A DNA stretch of 64,000 bases from Artemisia argyi (lineage: Eukaryota > Streptophyta > Magnoliopsida > Asterales > Asteraceae). The notes under the pieces were generated by a model that saw only the letters and a program-made list of their open reading frames with translations, was not told the origin of the DNA and did not search any database. The DNA lies in assembly GCA_030686995.1 (NCBI GenBank), contig CM060709.1:15467360-15531359 (forward strand). The letters are read 5' to 3'. The position numbers and the translations under genes are program-made. Below, piece after piece: positions 58,247-64,000 of the stretch (positions are counted from its first letter, which is position 1; every line of letters begins with the position of its first letter).

Positions 58247-58737
58247 CTCCACAAATGAACTTCCACCTGGATTTCTCATATCACAAGCCCATAAATACAT
58301 ATGGCTGCTGTGAAGACTATCATCGCTTATTCTCAGATTCCCAAGAGATGCCTTTATGCTAAAAGAAGATGGGAAGACCTGAATAAAAAACATATCATAT
58401 TGCATAAGTTGAATACTTAATGAATATCCCATTTGAGATATGATACATATACTATTAATAAAGAAAGAAGTAGAACACACCTTAATCTCTGTCAGAAAAT
58501 TATCATGAGACATTGTTGCAAGCTTAGTACCATCTTCTTTCATCAACAGAATTTGAGCACGAGCCATATTCATTGTCAAAAAGAATACAATTCTGGGACT
58601 CCCCTTGCCTAGTAGACCTCTGACTTTGGATTCATTATCAGCAAAGGACTGATTGATGGCTTCAACCTCCACAGAACTAGCATTTACAATGACTGCTGAA
58701 GAATCGTCACAAAAAGATTCCAAATTGTCATCCTCAG
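58247..58737 (-). pseudogene. VPS13: VPS13-family (SHRUBBY-like) gene fragment with an intron
   Basis: Two exons on the minus strand encode the region around NMARAQILLMKEDGTKLAT and, after the intron, VFPSSFSIKASLGNLRISDD and WACDMRNPGGSSFVE. This matches the conserved N-terminal half of plant VPS13 lipid-transfer proteins as I remember them. The intron is 58379-58480 (GTGTGT to TTATTCAG), and a GTAATG donor follows exon 2 at 58246. Splice sites and frame are intact, but no neighbouring exon was seen, and the upstream exon is cut at 58737 by a copia LTR. It is either the edge of a real gene or a fragment carried by a Helitron. The full-length protein would be thousands of residues. Confidence 0.75.
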
Positions 58738-59067
58738 TGTTAGGATTAAAAGTGACGATCATTATTGAGTCAAATAGTTAGTTAAATATATTCATGTAAT
58801 AGTTAGTAAAATGCTAGTTTATTAAGTTTAAGTAAAAGCCTTAATGACTTGGCCCAAAAGAAGGCCCAAGAGAAATCCCATGGAGGCTAATGTAAAAAGT
58901 ATAAATACCCTCCTAAGCTTGTTAGGAAGGGTGGGAGTTTATGCTTATTTAAGGTTTTATTTCACATAGTGCTCTCCACCTCTCTCTCTCTACTTTCTCT
59001 CTCTAGCTCTTCCTTCTCTCTCTAACATCATATTCTTAGGTGATAACGCTAGATCTAAGGTCCAACA
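58738..59067 (+). repeat. 5' LTR of a second copia element
   Basis: 330 bp, TGTTAGG to TCCAACA, preceded by CTCAG (possible target copy). A TATA box TATAAATA lies at 58900-58907, and a CT-rich microsatellite at 58971-59022 lies downstream in R/U5. The primer site follows. It is inserted in a VPS13-like exon. Confidence 0.88.
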
Positions 59068-59069
59068 AG

Positions 59070-59082
59070 TGGTATCAAGAGC
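59070..59082 (+). promoter_or_regulatory. Primer-binding site, initiator tRNA-Met
   Basis: TGGTATCAAGAGC lies two bases after the LTR end, the common plant copia variant. Confidence 0.9.
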
Positions 59083-59177
59083 CAAGGGATGATTTTAGGT
59101 TGTTTTAGATAGTTTTTGGTTGAAAAATCATGTTTTTGGGTGAAAATTTCGGATCTGGTTACTGTTCATCGCCTAAA

Positions 59178-59710
59178 TAGCGAGTTTGCAAATTTTTTAT
59201 CGAGTTTGAAAAAAATTCGAGTTAGAATTTTTTTTATAGAGTTAGGGTACCGAGTTTGGGTTTTATAGAGTTAGGGTACCGAGTTTGAAAGGTTTTATAA
59301 AGTTAGGGTACCGAGTTTGAAAGGTTTTATAGAGTTAGGGTACCGAGTTTGAAAGGCTTATCGAGTTAGTTCAATTTTTTAGCGAGTTAGCCTTGGTTCC
59401 TTATCGTTCATCGAGTAAGGATTTTTATTTGGTTAACACTAAATGAAACTCTGCCAAAATTTCATTGGGTTATCGAGTTTGAGATCTTATCGAGTTAGAA
59501 AAGCATCAGATATACCGAGTTAGAGTTTCTGTGAAACATACCGAGTTAGACACTTCAAGATAACTTACCGAGTTAGAAACTTTAATTCCTGCGAGTTAGA
59601 CACTTCAAGAAACCTAACCGAGTTTGGATTTTTCAGAGCTTATCGAGTTAGTGACTTGTTACCGAGTTAGAGACTAGCGAGTTAATGGAGTTACAACAAC
59701 AAACCTTACC
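59178..59710 (+). repeat. CGAGTT motif array in the copia leader
   Basis: About 25 copies of a short word, (A/T)(C/G)CGAGTT(A/T)G and close variants, are spaced irregularly over 530 bases. A local direct repeat of about 37 bases (CCGAGTTTGAAAGG followed by AGTTAGGGTA) lies at 59260-59360. There is no ORF. The array occupies the untranslated leader between primer site and gag. Confidence 0.85.
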
Positions 59711-60125
59711 GAGTTTATAAAAAAAAATAAATAAAAAATTTTTGGCCGGAAAATTTGAGTAAAATTTATTTTTTACACGAGACTAAACGTTCAATTTTTA
59801 CGCGAGATTTAAATTTTGGTACAACGTTGAAAATTTTGGTCCGAAATCCGAATTTTAAGGCCAAAATTCAAAATTTTCGGTAAAATTTGGTGTAAAAATT
59901 TTTAAAACTCAAAATTTTCTGGTAACCTTAGAATTGCATTTCAACGTGATTTTAAAATTTTGAGGGAGATAATTTTTCAAAATATTTTTTGGTGGGAAAA
60001 TTCGAAATCACTAAAATCAACCATATTCATTTTTCAAACTTCGCCAAAAACATCTAATCTTCAAACAACAACCTTTGTTATCTTAAAAGATCCTAAGATC
60101 AACTTTATCACACATCGTTTACACA

Positions 60126-61343
60126 ATGGAAATGAAAGTGCAAATCCAAGAGAGAGATCTTAAGAAAAAGTTTAAAGCATTCAAGTCACAAGTTGAGAAG
60201 GTTATAAACATATTTGGATATGAGTCAAGGTTCGATCAAGCATTTGAATACTACGTCAGAGACCGATTTCATTATTTCAAAGAAAAACTCAATCAAAACC
60301 TGAATCAACTTGAAAAACTACTCAATGAAGAAGAACTTCATACATGTGACTGCAGGGAAGCTCTTATAGTGATCCAAACTCAATTTCAGATTATCTTTAA
60401 CACCTGGATAATGAACCAGTCAGAGTTTATCGATGCATTTTACCAAAAATTTAGGGTAAGCTATTCGACATTCAGAAGTCAATGCATAAATGACATGGGG
60501 GAACTCGAAAAGATACTTGATGCTGAGGAAGCTGAGTTAAATGAAATTGAGAAGCTGAAACGGGAAAGAGAGCAGATTGAAAAAGATATGCAGTTAAAAG
60601 AAAGAGAGCTAATTGAAAGAGAGATGCAGTTTAAGGAAACAGAGGTGATTGAAAAAGAGACAGAGAAAGATTTTCAAACAGAAGAGGAAACGATCAATGA
60701 GGGTGATGCATCAGATGATAGTTTGGTTTTCACGGGATGTGATTCATCATCAGAACAACAGGTTGAAAGCAGCAGTCCTAGCTATGATTCAGATGCTGAA
60801 GGTACACAAAGGAATGAAGCTGTTTGGGATACCGAGGATGATCACATCAGACCTTCATCAGACACAAAGAAATTGGGTACGGTACAACATTCACATGCTC
60901 ATGATAATGGTAATATCTTTGATAATGTGTTTGCTCATGATCAGACACATCCTACGCATCATGAGTCTATTAGTGACACATATGTGGTGGAACAAAATGA
61001 TAGTAATATCACTTTTGCTACTCCAGATATGGATCCTAATAGAGGTGAGCCTGCCCAGGATGGGTCTTCTTATGAACAAGATCATGCCTTATTTGCTTCT
61101 TTAATCGATAATTTCAAACATGAACTTGAAAAGTGCAAAGAGGACAATCGAAAAGCTAAGCAAACGAATGTCTTATTGACAAAAGAGCTTGAGAGATTTA
61201 AAGAAATGGAAAAAGGTTTTCAAAATGTAACAAAAAGAAAAGCTGAACTTGAATTTGAAAACTCAAACCTTAAATCTCGAGCTCAAAAGTTTGAAATGTA
61301 TGGAGAGTCTGTCAAACCAGCTGTTCTTCGTGAAAAACTGTAA
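60126..61343 (+). pseudogene. Copia gag-like coiled-coil protein, truncated by an LTR insertion
   Basis: The 405-codon frame starts at ATG 60126 (MEMKVQIQERDLKKKFKAF). It contains a helical domain (to residue about 135), a charged E/K/R coiled coil (135-190: KREREQIEKDMQLKERELIE), an acidic Ser-rich linker, a motif region with ISDTYVVEQNDSNITF, and a second coiled coil. I recall homologous long gag extensions in Asteraceae copia elements. The last codons read from an inserted LTR: the terminal TAA (61341-61343) lies inside TGTAACC. The CCHC knuckle and pol expected downstream are absent from the window. Confidence 0.75.
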
Positions 61344-64000
61344 CCACCGATAAAATTTCCATCCATATTAAGCCAATACTTGTCCATTTTTCCACGTATA
61401 ATTTTTTTTTAAAAACGTAATCAGTTTATCTCATCACCACAACCAACTAATGTGACGTTACTTACATCATGGATAAACGTGCTCCCACGTAGACCAACAC
61501 TAACTACTTATGTTTATTTCACATAAACATCCTTACATGTCAAGTATACAAAACCACAATATCACATTTGCCACTCTACGTTAATTTGTTAACGTACGTT
61601 TAATAAACGCTCACATTAAATGTTTTCCACCCATTAGGGTTTCCGCTAAACCCTAAAACTATTATAATACTAATACTATGTATATAAACCATGAAACCCT
61701 AAAGTATAATACTCTATAGTACAATGTACAAGATATCAAAGCACGAAAACCCTAATTTCACTTTAACTCCCGATATAAACGCTAACTTCATAAATCTATG
61801 ATTTCATGTGAGAAAATCACAAACCCTAACTATTAGTAACATGTTTATTCAAAACATAAGGGTACAAGTCTTTCAAGCTCAGGTACAAGTCAGTAATGCA
61901 TAGGAGTATAATAATGACTTAAACTCATTATAAACCTCAGTGTACCTACTCTAAAGCACATAAAACAAGGTCATTATGCACCAAAACTTAAACTTAATAT
62001 TTTTACAATATTTAAACAAAAATGTACAAGTCTCTAAACTTAGTGTACAAGTGTCTGATGCATGAAAACCTAAAATTCTATAATTACATCCTTTAACTTA
62101 ACTAAAAAGACCTAAAACTTGTGTTAACCTAATCTAAACTCTAGAAATATATTTTCTACATTTACAAACCTTAAGTACAACTCATTATAGCCCATGGTAC
62201 CACACCCTAATGCACCATTCGAAATATCCATTTTTCATAAAATTCAACCTAAACCTAAACCTAAACAAACCCTAGTTTGTTTTTAACTATACTTCTCTTA
62301 AACTAAACCCTACCTTGAGCTTACTATACTTCCTAGCCTAAGTACAACATCTTAAAGCTAATGTACAATACACCTAAAGCACCCTTCGATCCAATCACAA
62401 CCATGTAGTTCAAATGGAACTATGAACTAACTACAACACTACACATGATCAAGCTTCTCTTGTAAGACTCTTCACCCTTCCCCTACACTTGTCACTCTTA
62501 CCTTTCAAACCTAGGTCATAAGTGTCAAGCTCATCATGTGCTCAAGCTTTCTATAACCTTCCATGCATAGAACCTAGACCACTTGGGTCATCTCATCTCC
62601 AACATATCTTGAATTAGGGTTTCTTGTGTCCCTTGGAGTCTTTACAACCCTCACCAAGTGTCCCTTGAACATTTAATGAACCCTATCTCATTTCCTCTAT
62701 AAATAGCAAGGCATTTCATCCCTTCTTGCCTCGTCCCTCACTCAAAACAGCAAACCACTCACTCACTCATACACCTACTGATCTTAGAAGTGCCTTAGAA
62801 GAGATAGGAACAAGTAGAATAGGAGCTAGAAGCTTGGGAGATCTTGGTTCTAGTTGAAGCTCACAATAGTCGAACCTTTTCCACCTTCAATTTCTGTAAG
62901 TCCTAGCCTTTCTAATCTCTTTAGTTCATGTTAATACTTCATTTTAGTAAGCTTGAATCACATATTAAGCCAACACAAACATTTCTTTTCTTCTTTTCTT
63001 TTTCTGTTTTGGTCGAGCAAACAAACACCCTCTATTGTTTTTCTTGTTGATATTTTAAGAACACTAGACTATAGGACACTCACATATTGTTGAAGAGAAT
63101 ATTTTTAGAAGAACGTAGCAATTTGAATCATCAAAAATGAGTAAACAAGTCAAAAGTTATAGCAAATTGAAGTTGAATAAAAACTATAAAAACTTTCTGT
63201 TACAGCAACGTAAATCACGCGGAACGAGGCCTTTCTGCTCCGTTTCGTCAAAAACTTAAAACATGAAAGTTATCCGGAACGATGTTTTACTTAAAAATTC
63301 AGGAGCACGAGTCCTAAAAACGTACCACAAGGGCTGGGCACTAGGACCTGTTTTCTGTTTAAGTTATATATAAAAACAGCCCCAACCGACCCCGTTTTGT
63401 CTAATTATTTCGACTAGTAAACGAGCTTGATAAATTACGAAACTTGGTGGAAATAGAGACCTCATGGCATAGATTAACATGGAACAAAGAAGGCCCCGTT
63501 TTTATCGAGCCCTGTTTTTGGCCTATTACTTGCTAAAAATAACTAAAAATACTTGGTTTATCTTACTAAAAATAGTTTCAAACGTCCAACTTCAGGAATT
63601 TATTGTCACTTAACTATAACAAATCACGACCTCTAGTTTGAACCTATAGATAGACCATGTGACAAACTATTGAAAAGATTAAAAACGTAGTAAAAACATT
63701 TCAACACCTCGCCTTTATTCACCCTTGAATTTGGCCTTGTCGAGTAATATATAAACATATCTTTTTAATTATTTTGAACTAATAAGTTGGAAATATAAAC
63801 TGATAAGCTACGTAAAACATATTTGTAAACTTATTTTAACATATGTAAAAGAGTCGTAGAAAGTCGTGCCTTTTTCCTAAGCCAAAAGTACGTTTTTGTT
63901 CAAAAAGGACTTCGGGTGAAAGGTTATTTTTGCATGAAGGGTATTTTATGTCAAAACTCTAAACTAGTTTTATGAGTCGGATTTAAAATGAAATAAACTT
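61339..64000 (+). mobile_element. Gypsy-like LTR (5' LTR or solo), continuing past the window
   Basis: It starts abruptly as TGTAACCACCGATAAAATT inside the copia gag-like ORF, with AAAAC just before as the possible target copy. TGTAAC starts are typical of gypsy LTRs and also mark the solo LTR at 40877. The body has no ORF. A TATA box CTATAAATAG lies at 62698-62707, with a donor-like TCTGTAAGT near 62893. The other end is outside the window, so identity and length stay open. Confidence 0.6.

Overview
This window is plant nuclear DNA, very probably from a eudicot of the daisy family (Asteraceae). It is AT-rich, has GT-AG introns and almost no unique genes, and consists mostly of LTR retrotransposons, several nested. 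The Asteraceae call rests on remembered likeness to retroelement proteins common in that family (Athila-type gag with a C-x2-C-x3-H-x4-C knuckle, a gag-like coiled-coil copia protein, and an extra copia 3' ORF). No database search was possible.

Layout. 1-15492: a minus-strand Ty1/copia element with its 5' LTR at 14954-15492. A 4.15-4.17 kb internal segment is present twice in tandem, and each copy carries an unusual extra cargo: two divergently oriented ORFs around a shared promoter-like spacer. 15541-15989 plus 27910-28289: a MULE-like transposase N-terminal gene fragment, split by the next element. 15995-27909: a complete LARD-like element with 4.5 kb LTRs, a 5-bp target duplication (CTTAC), a tRNA-Asp primer site, one intact zinc-knuckle ORF and a four-copy RNA hairpin array. 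29574-33464: a solo LTR of the same superfamily in the opposite orientation (duplication TGTAC). Most of it and its right flank are tandemly duplicated at 34362-38364.

38365-45930: a GGTACC-rich patch, one small plausible single-exon gene (38887-39180), a PIF/Harbinger-type MITE (39901-40653, duplication TTA) and a 4 kb solo LTR (40877-44840, duplication TGACG) with a 36-bp tandem repeat. 45201-55268: a minus-strand Athila-like element with gag-protease but no reverse transcriptase. Its gag is split by a solo LTR (47849-49228, duplication GGATC), and a 3.8 kb LARD-type LTR sits between its leader and its gag. 55462-64000: a long TA microsatellite, a Helitron-like 3' end, an intron-containing VPS13-family gene fragment cut by a second copia element (58738-61338), and a gypsy-like LTR (61339 to the window end) inserted into that copia's gag-like ORF.

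Functional picture. Almost nothing here can move by itself. The LARD and the gag-only element lack pol and would depend on enzymes supplied elsewhere. The points most worth following are: the divergent gene pair carried by the copia element; the covarying hairpin array of the LARD; a second block complementary to the 5' half of tRNA-Asp in the U5 of the Athila/LARD LTRs, which suggests a bipartite primer-binding site; and dense clusters of TCP-type (GTGGGNCCCAC) and TGACG palindromes in the LTRs.
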